Shown here: positions 1 to 7,671 of the stretch, one piece after another | Layout of the letters: the number at the start of each line of letters is the position of its first letter | Numbering within the stretch: the first letter of the stretch is position 1 | DNA from: SG8-30 sp964406445 | Lineage (GTDB): Bacteria > Pseudomonadota > Gammaproteobacteria > Steroidobacterales > Steroidobacteraceae | Assembly: GCA_964406445.1 (NCBI GenBank) | Contig: CAYORU010000004.1 | Coordinates: forward strand, 62,001-126,000 | Direction of reading: 5' to 3' | Length of the DNA stretch: 64,000 bases | The notes under the pieces: model-generated | Told to the model about the DNA's origin: nothing | The model's input: the letters and a program-made list of their open reading frames with translations, nothing else | The model's database searches: none | Program-made: the position numbers and the translations under genes

Positions 1-1630
1 TCTGCCGGCCCTGGGCCTCGAGCACGCCGCGGTCCACCAGCACGCCGTGCTGCTCCATGCGCAGCAGCACCGGCACCAGCGGCTGCTCGATCTCCTCGTA
101 CAGCTTCCGCAGCACAGGCTCCGCCTCGAGCTGGGGCCAGAGCGCCTGGTGCAGCTGCAGGGTGACGTCGGCGTCTTCCGCCGCGTACTCGGCGGCGGTG
201 TCGACCGGCACCTGGTTGAAGGGGATCTGCTTCGCGCCCTTCCCGGCGACGTCCTCGTAATGGATCGTGTCGATGCCGAGGTAGCGCTTTGCGCAGGAAT
301 CCATGTCGTGGCGGGTCGCGGTGGAGTTCAGCACGTAGGATTCGAGCATCGAGTCGAAGCGCATGCCGGCGAGCGCGATGCCGTGGCGGGCGAGCACGTG
401 CGCGTCGTATTTCAGGTGGTGGCCGAGCTTGGCCTTCGACGCGTCCTCGAGCCAGGGCTTGAGCCTGGCGAGCGTCGCCTCGCGGTCGAGCTGGTCGGGG
501 GCTCCGGCGTAGTCGTGGGCGAGCGGTACGTAGGCCGCGCGGCCCGGCTCCACGCAGAAGGACACGCCGACGATCTCCGCTTGCATGTAGTCGAGGCTGG
601 TGGTCTCCGTGTCGAAGGCGGCGAGCTCGGCAGAGGCGAGCGCCTCGAGCCAGCCCGCGAGCGACGCCTCCTCGGTGACCATCTCGTAGTTCCGCGCCGG
701 CGCCGCCGCGGCCGGCGCTGCCGCTACGGCGGGCCCGCGCGGCGCCGCGGCGCCGGCTGCGGCTTGGGCGGCTTGCGGCTCGCCGAGCTGGCGCAGCAGC
801 GACGAAAGATCGAGCCGCGCGTAGAGGGCGCGCAGGCGCTCGAGGTCGGGCGATGCCGCGGTGAGCGCCGCGGGCGAGGCGTCGAGGTCCAGGTCGCGAC
901 GGATGGTCGCCAGCTTCCGGGAGAGCTCGAGGGTCGCGAGGCTCTCGCGCAGGCTCTCGCCGACCTTGCCCGGCACGTCGCCCGCGTGAGCGACCAACTC
1001 GTCCAGGCTTCCGTACTGGGCGAGCCACTTCGCCGCGGTCTTGGGCCCCACCTTGGGCACGCCGGGGATGTTGTCCGAGCTGTCGCCGACCAGCGCGAGG
1101 TAGTCGACGATCTGCTCCGGCGTCACGTCGAACTTGGCCTTCACGCCGTCGCGGTCGAGGCGCGTGTTGCTCATGGTGTTGACGAGCGTGATGCGCCCGT
1201 CGACGAGTTGCGCCATGTCCTTGTCGCCGGTCGAGATCAGCACCTGCATGCCCGCGTCGGCCGCGCGCGTGGCGAGGGTGCCGATCACGTCGTCGGCCTC
1301 GACCCCCTCGATCCTGAGCAGCGGCAGGCCCATCGCCTCGACCGCCTCGAGCAGCGGCGCCACCTGCGCGCGCAGGTCGTCCGGCATCGGCTCGCGGTGC
1401 GCCTTGTATTCCTCGAACAGCTCGTCGCGGAAGGTCCGGCCCGGCGCGTCGAAGACCACGGCGACGCAGTCCGGCGCCTCTTCCTTGAGCAGCTTGTTCA
1501 GCATGTTGAGCACGCCGAGCACGGCGCCGGTGGGCTCGCCGCGGGAGCTGGTGAGCGGCGGCAGCGCGTGGAAGGCGCGGTACAGGTAGGAGGAGCCGTC
1601 GACGAGGCAGAGCTTGCGGGACGCGGTCAT
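1..1630 (-). CDS. polA: DNA polymerase I, partial (3' end beyond window)
   Basis: Replicative repair polymerase that removes Okazaki primers and fills gaps. The first 543 codons are present and the rest of the polymerase domain lies beyond base 1. The N-terminal 5' nuclease domain shows LCLVDGSSYLYRAFHALP near the start, then VFDAPGRTFRDE, the metal-binding STGDKDMAQLV, and the helix-hairpin motif IPGVPKVGPKTAAKWL. A 3'-5' exonuclease domain follows with FDTETTSLDYM, whose Asp and Glu are intact, so proofreading is probably retained. The first palm residues (RMEQHGVLVD) are seen at the cut end. The ATG at 1630 lies 6 bp after the lptM stop, so the two are probably cotranscribed. Confidence 0.96.
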   Translation of the reverse strand, partial: MTASRKLCLVDGSSYLYRAFHALPPLTSSRGEPTGAVLGVLNMLNKLLKEEAPDCVAVVFDAPGRTFRDELFEEYKAHREPMPDDLRAQVAPLLEAVEAMGLPLLRIEGVEADDVIGTLATRAADAGMQVLISTGDKDMAQLVDGRITLVNTMSNTRLDRDGVKAKFDVTPEQIVDYLALVGDSSDNIPGVPKVGPKTAAKWLAQYGSLDELVAHAGDVPGKVGESLRESLATLELSRKLATIRRDLDLDASPAALTAASPDLERLRALYARLDLSSLLRQLGEPQAAQAAAGAAAPRGPAVAAAPAAAAPARNYEMVTEEASLAGWLEALASAELAAFDTETTSLDYMQAEIVGVSFCVEPGRAAYVPLAHDYAGAPDQLDREATLARLKPWLEDASKAKLGHHLKYDAHVLARHGIALAGMRFDSMLESYVLNSTATRHDMDSCAKRYLGIDTIHYEDVAGKGAKQIPFNQVPVDTAAEYAAEDADVTLQLHQALWPQLEAEPVLRKLYEEIEQPLVPVLLRMEQHGVLVDRGVLEAQGRQ

Positions 1631-1636
1631 GGCGAC

Positions 1637-1834
1637 TCAGATGGACGGCGGCTCGTCCGTGTCCTCGTCCTCGTCGGCCGGCGGCTCGGCGGGCGGCCCG
1701 GCCGCAGGCGCGGGCGCGTCCGGGCCGCGGATCTCGACCGGCGTGTCGACGCCCTCGTCCGGGAGGTAGAGCGGCCCGGTCTGGCCGCAGGCGGCGAGCA
1801 GCACGGCGGCGAGGATCAGCGGCAGCGTTCGCAT
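1637..1834 (-). CDS. lptM: LptM (YifL)-type small lipoprotein
   Basis: A 65-residue lipoprotein. The signal peptide MRTLPLILAAVLLAAC ends in a lipobox with acylated Cys, and is followed at once by GQTGPLYLP. This matches the LptM/YifL family signature CGxxGPLYxP. In E. coli this protein assists maturation of the LptD LPS translocon in the outer membrane. The rest is a Pro/Glu/Asp-rich tail that looks disordered. The start ATG at 1834 is chosen because it begins the signal peptide; an in-frame extension upstream has no such logic. The gene precedes polA, whereas in many gammaproteobacteria it lies beside dapF/lysA, so the neighbourhood differs. Confidence 0.85.
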   Translation of the reverse strand: MRTLPLILAAVLLAACGQTGPLYLPDEGVDTPVEIRGPDAPAPAAGPPAEPPADEDEDTDEPPSI

Positions 1835-1863
1835 GGCGGCACCCGGCGCCCGACGGCAGGGCG

Positions 1864-1869
1864 AGTATA
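1864..1869 (-). promoter_or_regulatory. Candidate -10 element for lptM-polA
   Basis: On the minus strand the hexamer TATACT lies 30 bp upstream of the lptM ATG in otherwise GC-rich DNA. No convincing -35 is visible, so this is only a candidate. Confidence 0.35.
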
Positions 1870-1881
1870 GGCGCGCGGGAC

Positions 1882-2337
1882 TCACGGCGCCTGCCGCCCT
1901 GCGCGCCGGTCGAGGATCGCGATCGTGAGGCGCGACACGCAGACGAGCTTGCCGGCGTCGTCGACGATCTCGATGCCCCAGACCTGGCTGCGTCCGCCGA
2001 GGTGGATCGGGCGGGCGGTGCCGGTCACGTGGCCGCCGCGCACGCCGCGGAGGTGATTCGCGTTGATCTCCTGGCCGACGACCTGCCTGCGCGCGGCATC
2101 CACGACCATCACCGCGCCCACGCTGGCCAGCGTCTCGGCGAGCACCACGGACGCGCCGCCGTGCAGCAGCCCGTAGGGCTGCATGGTGCGGCTGTCGACC
2201 GGCATGCGCGCGGAGACGTGGTCGGGGCCGAGCTCGACGAACTCGATGCCGAGCAGCTCGACCATGCAGTCGCGCTGCGAGGCGTTCAGTTCCGGGAGCG
2301 TGTAGGGACGGAACCAGATCGGTGCGGGCTCTGACAT
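1882..2337 (-). CDS. Hotdog-fold acyl-CoA thioesterase, PaaI/MenI (YdiI) type
   Basis: A 151-residue single-domain hotdog thioesterase expected to hydrolyse aromatic or other acyl-CoA thioesters in the cytoplasm. The family signature is seen in QPYGLLHGGASVVLAETLAS: the HGG loop and the Glu of LAET that forms the catalytic carboxylate in the YdiI/PaaI clade. It ends with SQVWGIEIVDDAGKLVCVSRLTIAIL, typical of the family C-terminus. The start MSEPAPIW at 2337 is preferred over a longer 211-aa reading that would run through promoter-like sequence. The substrate cannot be told; DHNA-CoA hydrolysis is only one possibility. It is divergent from the FAH gene. Confidence 0.85.
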   Translation of the reverse strand: MSEPAPIWFRPYTLPELNASQRDCMVELLGIEFVELGPDHVSARMPVDSRTMQPYGLLHGGASVVLAETLASVGAVMVVDAARRQVVGQEINANHLRGVRGGHVTGTARPIHLGGRSQVWGIEIVDDAGKLVCVSRLTIAILDRRAGRQAP

Positions 2338-2402
2338 GTCGGCCGTTCCTGCCTGCGTCCGCGCATTATCGCCGCCGGCTCGGGCGCTGTCGTCCCCGCG
2401 GC

Positions 2403-2408
2403 TATAAT
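2403..2408 (+). promoter_or_regulatory. -10 element (TATAAT) for FAH-maiA operon
   Basis: A perfect TATAAT sits 23 bp upstream of the GTG start at 2432, with a GGAGG ribosome-binding site at about 2421. The -35 region is not recognisable. Confidence 0.5.
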
Positions 2409-2431
2409 CGCAGCCCGCCCGGAGGATCCGC

Positions 2432-3130
2432 GTGAATCCCGAATACGTGCTCGCCCCGCCACCGCCCGTCGGCATCGCCGTCGAGGACTCGTCGCGGCGC
2501 TTTCCGGTGCATCGCATCTACTGCGTCGGGCGCAACTACGCGGACCACGTCCGCGAGATGGGCGCCGATCCGCGCAGCGAGCCGCCGGTCTTCTTCTCGA
2601 AGCCGGCCGACGCGGTCGTCGCGTCCGGCACCGACGTGCGCTACCCGCCCCGCACCGGCAACCTGCACCACGAGATCGAGCTGGTGGTCGCCCTCGGCCG
2701 CGGCGGGCGCGATGTCGCGCCCGGCGAGGCTCCGTCTCTGGTGTTCGGCTACGCGGTCGGCAACGACCTGACGCGGCGCGACCTGCAGGCCGGGGCCAAG
2801 AAGGCCGGCCAGCCCTGGGACACGGCCAAGGGCTTCGACCAGTCCGCGCCGGTCAGCGCGCTCAGGACGGTGCAGGAGATCGGGCACGTCGCCCAGGCGC
2901 GCATCTGGCTCGAGGTGAACGGCGTGCTGCGCCAGCAGGCGGACGTCGCGGACATGATCTGGAAGGTGCCCGAGATCATCGCGGAGCTGTCAGCGTTCTA
3001 CGAGCTCCGGGCCGGCGACCTGATCTTCACGGGCACGCCGGCGGGCGTCGGAGCGCTGGTGCCGGGCGATCGCGTCCGCGGCGGCGTGGACGGCGTCGGC
3101 ATCCTCGAGCACGGGATCGTCGCGGCGTGA
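2432..3130 (+). CDS. Fumarylacetoacetate hydrolase family protein
   Basis: A 232-aa FAH-family C-C bond hydrolase. The core is seen as IYCVGRNYADHVREMG, the metal-binding HHEIELVVALG (Glu-x-Glu), GYAVGNDLTRRDLQ, and the C-terminal LIFTGTPAGVG. The short single-domain form resembles fumarylpyruvate hydrolase/YcgM rather than the 420-aa tyrosine-pathway enzyme. The next gene is a maleylacetoacetate/maleylpyruvate isomerase that overlaps by 4 nt, so the pair probably performs consecutive isomerisation and hydrolysis of ring-cleavage products (gentisate or homogentisate route). The dioxygenase is not in the window. The GTG start has a good GGAGG site and a TATAAT upstream. Confidence 0.9.
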   Translation: MNPEYVLAPPPPVGIAVEDSSRRFPVHRIYCVGRNYADHVREMGADPRSEPPVFFSKPADAVVASGTDVRYPPRTGNLHHEIELVVALGRGGRDVAPGEAPSLVFGYAVGNDLTRRDLQAGAKKAGQPWDTAKGFDQSAPVSALRTVQEIGHVAQARIWLEVNGVLRQQADVADMIWKVPEIIAELSAFYELRAGDLIFTGTPAGVGALVPGDRVRGGVDGVGILEHGIVAA

Positions 3131-3771
3131 GGCTTTACACCTACTTCCGCAGCTCGGCCGCCTACCGGGTGCGCATCGCGCTGAATCTCAAGGGCCTCGG
3201 CTACGAGCAGGTGCCGAAGCACCTGCTGCGCGGCGGCGGCGAGCACCGCCTCGACGACTACCGCGGCATCAATCCGCAGGGGCTGGTGCCGGCGCTCGAG
3301 CACGGCGGCCGCGTGCTGGGCCAGTCGCTCGCGATCATCGAGTACCTCGAGGAGATCCAGCCCGAGCCGGCGCTGCTGCCGGCCGCGCCGGCCGACCGCG
3401 CGCTGGTCCGCTCCATGGCGCTCGGGATCGCCTGCGACATCCACCCGCTCAACAATCTGCGCGTGCTCGAGTACCTGAAGGGACCGCTGGCCTGCGACCA
3501 GGACGCGGTGAACGCGTGGTACCGGCACTGGATCGCCGAGGGCTTCCGCGGCCTCGAGACGCTGGCGCTCCGCCACTCCGCCGACGGCCGCCACCTGTTC
3601 GGCAGCGCGGTGACGCTCGCCGACGTGCTGCTCGTGCCGCAGGTCTACAACGCGCGGCGCTTCCGCTGCGACCTCGCGCCGTATCCGACGCTCGCCGCGA
3701 TCAGCGACCACCTCGAGTCGCTGCCGGCCTTCGCGGCCGCCCGGCCGGAAGCGCAGCCCGACGCCGAGTGA
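3127..3771 (+). CDS. maiA: Maleylacetoacetate (maleylpyruvate) isomerase, zeta-class GST
   Basis: A 214-aa glutathione S-transferase of the zeta class that carries out glutathione-dependent cis-trans isomerisation of maleylacetoacetate or maleylpyruvate. The diagnostic motif YFRSSAAYRVRIALNLKGL is at residues 6-24, with the glutathione-binding QSLAIIEYLEE in the thioredoxin domain and an all-helical C-terminal domain containing VTLADVLLVPQVYNARRF. The GTG start overlaps the stop of the FAH gene (GTGA), giving a translationally coupled pair. Whether the natural substrate comes from gentisate or homogentisate cannot be decided from sequence. Confidence 0.92.
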   Translation: MRLYTYFRSSAAYRVRIALNLKGLGYEQVPKHLLRGGGEHRLDDYRGINPQGLVPALEHGGRVLGQSLAIIEYLEEIQPEPALLPAAPADRALVRSMALGIACDIHPLNNLRVLEYLKGPLACDQDAVNAWYRHWIAEGFRGLETLALRHSADGRHLFGSAVTLADVLLVPQVYNARRFRCDLAPYPTLAAISDHLESLPAFAAARPEAQPDAE

Positions 3772-3820
3772 GCGCGGCACGGCCTGAATCGGCGGGCGGC
3801 GGCGGCGCGAAACGTCTCGC

Positions 3821-4576
3821 ATGACCGGAACCCACGTCCAGCTGCAGAGTTTCCCGCAACCGGTCGACGCGGTCGTGTTCGGCGCCGGCGGCGGGATCGG
3901 GCACGCGCTGGTCGAGGCGCTCGCCGCGGACCCCGGCGTGGCGTCGGTCACCGCGGTGGCGCGGCGTCCGCTGCAGTGGACCCATGCGAAGGTCCGTCCG
4001 CTGGTCGCGGACCTGCTGGACGAGGCTTCGGTCGCGGCGGCGGCGGCGAGCTGCCGCGACGGCGCGCCACGCCTCGTGCTGGTCGCGACCGGCGTGCTGC
4101 ACGGTCCGGACGGGCTCAGGCCGGAGAAGGCGCTGCAGGACATCGACCCGGCGAGTTTCGCCCGGGTCTTCGCGATCAACGCGACCGGCCCCGCGCTCGT
4201 GCTCAAGCACTTCGCGCCGCTGCTGCCGCGGGCCGGCAAGAGCGTGATCGCGGCGCTGTCCGCCCGGGTCGGCTCCATCTCGGACAACCGGCTCGGCGGC
4301 TGGTACGCCTACCGTGCCTCCAAGGCGGCGCTCAACCAGATCGTGCGGACGGCCTCGATCGAGGTGGCCCGGCGCTGGCGCGAGGCCTGCGTGATCGGCC
4401 TGCACCCCGGCACCGTCGAGACCGGGCTCTCCGAGCCGTTTCGCGGAAACGTCCCTTCCGGGAAGCTCTTCTCCCCGCAGCACGCCGCCGCCTGCCTGCT
4501 CGGCGTCGTGGACCGACTCGCGCCGGCCGACTCGGGCCGCTGCTTCGGCTGGGACGGCGAGGTCGTCGAGCCCTGA
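3821..4576 (+). CDS. Short-chain dehydrogenase/reductase, C-factor (CsgA)-like
   Basis: A 251-aa classical SDR. The Rossmann motif FGAGGGIGHALVEAL is near residues 20-35, and the catalytic Ser is in SARVGSIS. The Tyr-Lys pair is in WYAYRASKAALNQIV, followed by LHPGTVETGLSEPF, which is characteristic of the CsgA/C-factor-like subgroup (xLHPGTVxTxLSxPF). It probably uses NAD(P)H on an unidentified carbonyl or hydroxyl substrate. It lies between maiA and a P450 on the same strand but with 45-90 bp gaps, so an operon with either is uncertain. Confidence 0.88.
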   Translation: MTGTHVQLQSFPQPVDAVVFGAGGGIGHALVEALAADPGVASVTAVARRPLQWTHAKVRPLVADLLDEASVAAAAASCRDGAPRLVLVATGVLHGPDGLRPEKALQDIDPASFARVFAINATGPALVLKHFAPLLPRAGKSVIAALSARVGSISDNRLGGWYAYRASKAALNQIVRTASIEVARRWREACVIGLHPGTVETGLSEPFRGNVPSGKLFSPQHAAACLLGVVDRLAPADSGRCFGWDGEVVEP

Positions 4577-4592
4577 GTTTCGGGCGCGCGGT

Positions 4593-4614
4593 GCCCGGGG
4601 GTAGAATCCCGGGC
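4593..4614 (+). promoter_or_regulatory. Palindrome flanking a TAGAAT -10 upstream of the P450 gene
   Basis: GCCCGGG (4593-4599) and its complement CCCGGGC (4608-4614) flank an 8-nt spacer that holds TAGAAT (4602-4607). The ATG of the P450 lies 47 bp downstream. The arrangement looks like an operator covering a -10 box, but no -35 is evident. Confidence 0.35.
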
Positions 4615-4661
4615 GACACGGCGCAGCACCGCCAGGGCGGGCGGCGCGTACGGGGTCCCCC

Positions 4662-5978
4662 ATGGATCGCCAGCAACTCCCGGGCCAGCCGCTCCCTCCG
4701 GAGGCCCAGCCCCCCTTCGACGTCGGCGCCACCGACGACTCGCTCGCGCGCATGGTCGAGCTGTTCGCCCGCCACGGCGATACCTATCGGGTATTCGCGC
4801 CGGGCCGCGGCTCGCACACCTGGGTGATCCACGACGCCGAGGACATCAAGCGGGTCCTGGTCGGCAACCACCAGAACTACACGAAGGGCATCGGCCTCGA
4901 CCGGGTGAAGATCCTGCTCGGCAACGGGATCATGACCAGCGAGGGCGATTTCTGGCGCCGCCAGCGCTACATGATGCAGCCGCTGTTCCACCGGCGCGTG
5001 ATCGCACGCTTCGCGGAGCTGATCTCGGCCGAGAACGACGCGCGTCTCGCGCGCTGGGACGCGTTCGCCGCGCGCGGCGAGCCGGTCGACGTGCGCGAGG
5101 AGATGAGCGAGCTGACGCTCGCGATCGTGCTGCGCTCGATCTTCGGCGAGGATCTCGACCGGCTCACCGCCGACATGGGCGGCAATCCCTTCGACGTCGT
5201 CGTGCGCGAGCCGGCGCGCGACCTGAAGTTCGCCTACCGCTTCCGCTCCCTCGGCCGGCTGGTCACGCAGCTGATCGACCGCCGCCGCGGCGAGCGCCGG
5301 GAACACTTCGACTACGTGGCGATGCTGATGGACGCGCGCGACAAGGCCAGCGGCGCGGCGATGAGCGGGCGGGAGCTGGTGGACGAGATCATGACGCTGG
5401 TCGTCGCCGGCCACGAGACCACGGCGAGCGGCCTCAACTGGATCTGGTACCTGCTCGCGCAGCACGCCGGGGCGGAAGCGCGCCTGCACGAGGAGGTCGA
5501 CGCGGCCCCGGATCGCGCGGTGCTCGGCTTCGCGGAGGCCGCGGCGCTGCCCTGGACCCGGGCCGTGATCGACGAGGCGCTGAGGCTGTACCCGCCCGGC
5601 TGGGCGCTGTCCCGGCGCAGCCTCGGGCCGGACCGGCTCGGCGGCTTCGAGCTGCCGCCGGGCACGGACGTCCTGCTGTCGCCCTACCTGCTGCACCGCC
5701 ACCCGCGCTACTGGCGCGAACCGGAGGCGTTCTGGCCCCAGCGCTTCGAGGCGGCGCAGGAGGCCGAGCGGCCGCGCTTCGCCTACATCCCGTTCGCCGC
5801 CGGGCCGCGGCACTGCATCGGCGAGTCGTTCGCGATCTTCGAGATGCTGGTGCATCTCTACAAGGTGGCCCGGCGCTACCGGCTGCGGCTCGTGGACGAC
5901 GCGCCGGTCGAGCTGGAAGCCAGGGTCAACCTGCGACCGGCCCGGCCGATGTTCATGCGCCTCGAGCGGCGCGGCTGA
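4662..5978 (+). CDS. Cytochrome P450
   Basis: A 438-aa soluble-type cytochrome P450 monooxygenase. Motifs in order: I-helix oxygen-activating groove VVAGHETTASGLNW, K-helix ExxR in IDEALRLYPPGW, the PERF-like WPQRFEA region, and the haem loop FAAGPRHCIGESFA with thiolate ligand Cys385. There is no N-terminal membrane anchor, so it is likely cytoplasmic. Reductase or ferredoxin partners are not adjacent. The ETT-containing I helix and the short length resemble bacterial P450s annotated as fatty-acid or terpene oxidising, but the substrate is unknown. The ATG start has GGGGTCCCC before it rather than a strong ribosome-binding site. Confidence 0.95.
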   Translation: MDRQQLPGQPLPPEAQPPFDVGATDDSLARMVELFARHGDTYRVFAPGRGSHTWVIHDAEDIKRVLVGNHQNYTKGIGLDRVKILLGNGIMTSEGDFWRRQRYMMQPLFHRRVIARFAELISAENDARLARWDAFAARGEPVDVREEMSELTLAIVLRSIFGEDLDRLTADMGGNPFDVVVREPARDLKFAYRFRSLGRLVTQLIDRRRGERREHFDYVAMLMDARDKASGAAMSGRELVDEIMTLVVAGHETTASGLNWIWYLLAQHAGAEARLHEEVDAAPDRAVLGFAEAAALPWTRAVIDEALRLYPPGWALSRRSLGPDRLGGFELPPGTDVLLSPYLLHRHPRYWREPEAFWPQRFEAAQEAERPRFAYIPFAAGPRHCIGESFAIFEMLVHLYKVARRYRLRLVDDAPVELEARVNLRPARPMFMRLERRG

Positions 5979-6123
5979 GCGCGGCCCTGACCGGGCGCCT
6001 GCGGCGCCGGGCGTGGCGGGGGCCCTTGCCGGCCGGCGGGCAGCCGCGCCATGATCCTCGCGCCCGGGCGCGTCTCGTCGAGGCGAGCGCGACCGCCGGG
6101 GCCTTGGCCAGGGAGGGTTCATC

Positions 6124-7284
6124 TTGCGCATCCACACTGGGTCGTCGCCCGTCGTCCTGCTGTGCGCCGGCGTCCTCGCCGCATGGACCGCGCCGTTGCC
6201 TGCGCAGCCCGCCACGGCACCCCCCTCGGACCCGGGGCCGATGCCACACCCCGCCGAGTTCTTCCGCAAGCCGGCCGATGCCGGGACGGCGCAGGCCTGC
6301 AAGGAGGGCAGTTCGCTTCGCAAGCGGCCTGAAGACCTGACGCGGACCGACCAGCAGGCCCACCACATGGCGAACGTGCTGCGCCGCTGGGGCGAGATCA
6401 ACTACGCGTTCCAGGGCGCCAAGCCGGGCTGCACCGACTGGGACCTGGTCGTCTCCCGATGGCAGGCCATGGTCGGCCTGCCGGTGACGGGCGTGTTCAC
6501 GCGGTCGGAGTCGGACAGCGTCATGGCCGAGCGCCAGCGGGTCGAGCCCGAGTGGAAGGCGGCGTTCGAGCAGTGGACCGCCGCGCGTGTCGCAGTGCGG
6601 GCGGCCGGCGGCGTGCTCGACGAGGAGGCCGAACGCGCGCGCCGGATGGCCGGGGCACCGGCGCCGGCGGGTCTGCGTCCGGCGCCCGTCGGGCCGCCGG
6701 AGAAGCAGGCCTTCGGACTGTCGCTCGGCGCCCCGATCGTCCCGCAGCTGCCGGCCTGCCGGCCGAAGGACGGCTGGTTCGCCACGGGCTTCCACACGAC
6801 GGAGACCTGTCTCGCCCCTGTGCGGCGCATGGGTCGCTTCGCCGGGAACTACGACATCGAGCTGGAAGCCGAGAGGCTCTATAGCCCGTCACAGTCCGAC
6901 GCGCTGTCCGCCGACGGCTTCGCGGTGATCCAGTTCTCGGACGCCGACCAGCCGGGGTTCGTCGGCGCAAGCCTGAAGGCCTGGCTCGTCGAGGGCCGTC
7001 TCGAGGGGATCGGCTTCCCTCCGCGGGACAAGCAGGCGGTGCTCGCGGCCTTCGAGAGCCGCTACGGCAAGCCCGAGTACGAGCCCGTGCCCATGAAGAA
7101 CGACCAGGGCGGCACGTGGATCGGCGAACGCTACCGCTTCCGCGCGAACGACGTCACCGCGACGGTCAACTGCGTCGGCTTCGACACCAGCGAGTGCAGC
7201 TACGCCCAGATCCTGACCGATCGCGGACTGCAAGGCCTGCGCAGCGAGCGGCAGCGCGAAGTGCAGAAGGGCGTGGGCTTCTAG
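6124..7284 (+). CDS. Secreted protein of unknown function with a PG-binding-like segment
   Basis: A 386-aa protein starting at TTG (6124), chosen because GGGAGGG lies just upstream and the translation then begins with a signal peptide (MRIHTGSSPVVLLCAGVL followed by AAWTAPLPAQP). Mature residues 70-140 contain VSRWQAMVGLPVTGVFTRSE, which resembles the loop-helix of peptidoglycan-binding-domain-1 repeats, although I cannot prove membership. The C-terminal half holds two Cys-containing stretches (ETCLAPVRRMG; NCVGFDTSECSYAQI) and a TWIGERYRF segment, probably a beta-rich domain. No enzyme motif is recognised. It lies alone between the P450 and the convergent yciH gene. Confidence 0.7.
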   Translation: MRIHTGSSPVVLLCAGVLAAWTAPLPAQPATAPPSDPGPMPHPAEFFRKPADAGTAQACKEGSSLRKRPEDLTRTDQQAHHMANVLRRWGEINYAFQGAKPGCTDWDLVVSRWQAMVGLPVTGVFTRSESDSVMAERQRVEPEWKAAFEQWTAARVAVRAAGGVLDEEAERARRMAGAPAPAGLRPAPVGPPEKQAFGLSLGAPIVPQLPACRPKDGWFATGFHTTETCLAPVRRMGRFAGNYDIELEAERLYSPSQSDALSADGFAVIQFSDADQPGFVGASLKAWLVEGRLEGIGFPPRDKQAVLAAFESRYGKPEYEPVPMKNDQGGTWIGERYRFRANDVTATVNCVGFDTSECSYAQILTDRGLQGLRSERQREVQKGVGF

Positions 7285-7307
7285 CGCACACGCGCCCGCC
7301 GCTGTCC

Positions 7308-7667
7308 TCAGCCGCCGGCGCGCTTCACGGTGTAGCCGCGCTTCGCGAGTTCGGCGACCAGCGCGTCGCGGTGGTCGCCCTGGATCTCGATACGCCCTTC
7401 GCTCGCGGTGCCGCCGCTGCCGCAGCGGCGCTTGAGCTCGCCTGCGAGCGCCTCGAGTTCCGCGGGCGTGAGCGGCAGGCCGGTGATGACGGAAACCCCC
7501 TTGCCCTTGCGGCCGGCGGTCTCGCGCGAGACGCGCACCACGCCGTCGCGCGCCGGCTTGCCGCGGGCGTCCTTGCAGGCGCAGTCCTTGACCGGCCGGC
7601 GGCAGCCCGGGCAGATCGCACCGAGGCCGGTGGTGTAGACGACGGCGGGCTTGGCGCCGGGGCGCAT
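7308..7667 (-). CDS. yciH: YciH/SUI1-family translation factor
   Basis: A 119-aa stress-associated translation initiation factor SUI1 homologue (eIF1-like). A zinc-ribbon-like N-terminus CPGCRRPVKDCACKD is followed by the SUI1 beta-alpha fold with GRKGKGVSVITGLPL, LKRRCGSGGTASEGRIEIQG and HRDALVAELAKRGYTVKRAGG. The GSGGT...IEIQGDHR pattern is the hallmark of the family. The gene starts 4 bp after the fumarase stop, so the two are cotranscribed. In E. coli YciH affects fidelity of start-codon selection; the same is inferred here. Confidence 0.92.
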   Translation of the reverse strand: MRPGAKPAVVYTTGLGAICPGCRRPVKDCACKDARGKPARDGVVRVSRETAGRKGKGVSVITGLPLTPAELEALAGELKRRCGSGGTASEGRIEIQGDHRDALVAELAKRGYTVKRAGG

Positions 7668-7671
7668 GCGT

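Noticed and set aside
47..1870. A 607-codon plus-strand open frame over polA
   Set aside because: Antisense shadow; the minus strand encodes the 5' nuclease and 3'-5' exonuclease domains of DNA polymerase I without interruption.
5993..6010. GC-rich hairpin (GGCGCC-TGC-GGCGCC) after the P450 stop
   Set aside because: No T-tract follows, and such short stems arise often at this base composition, so I do not call a terminator.
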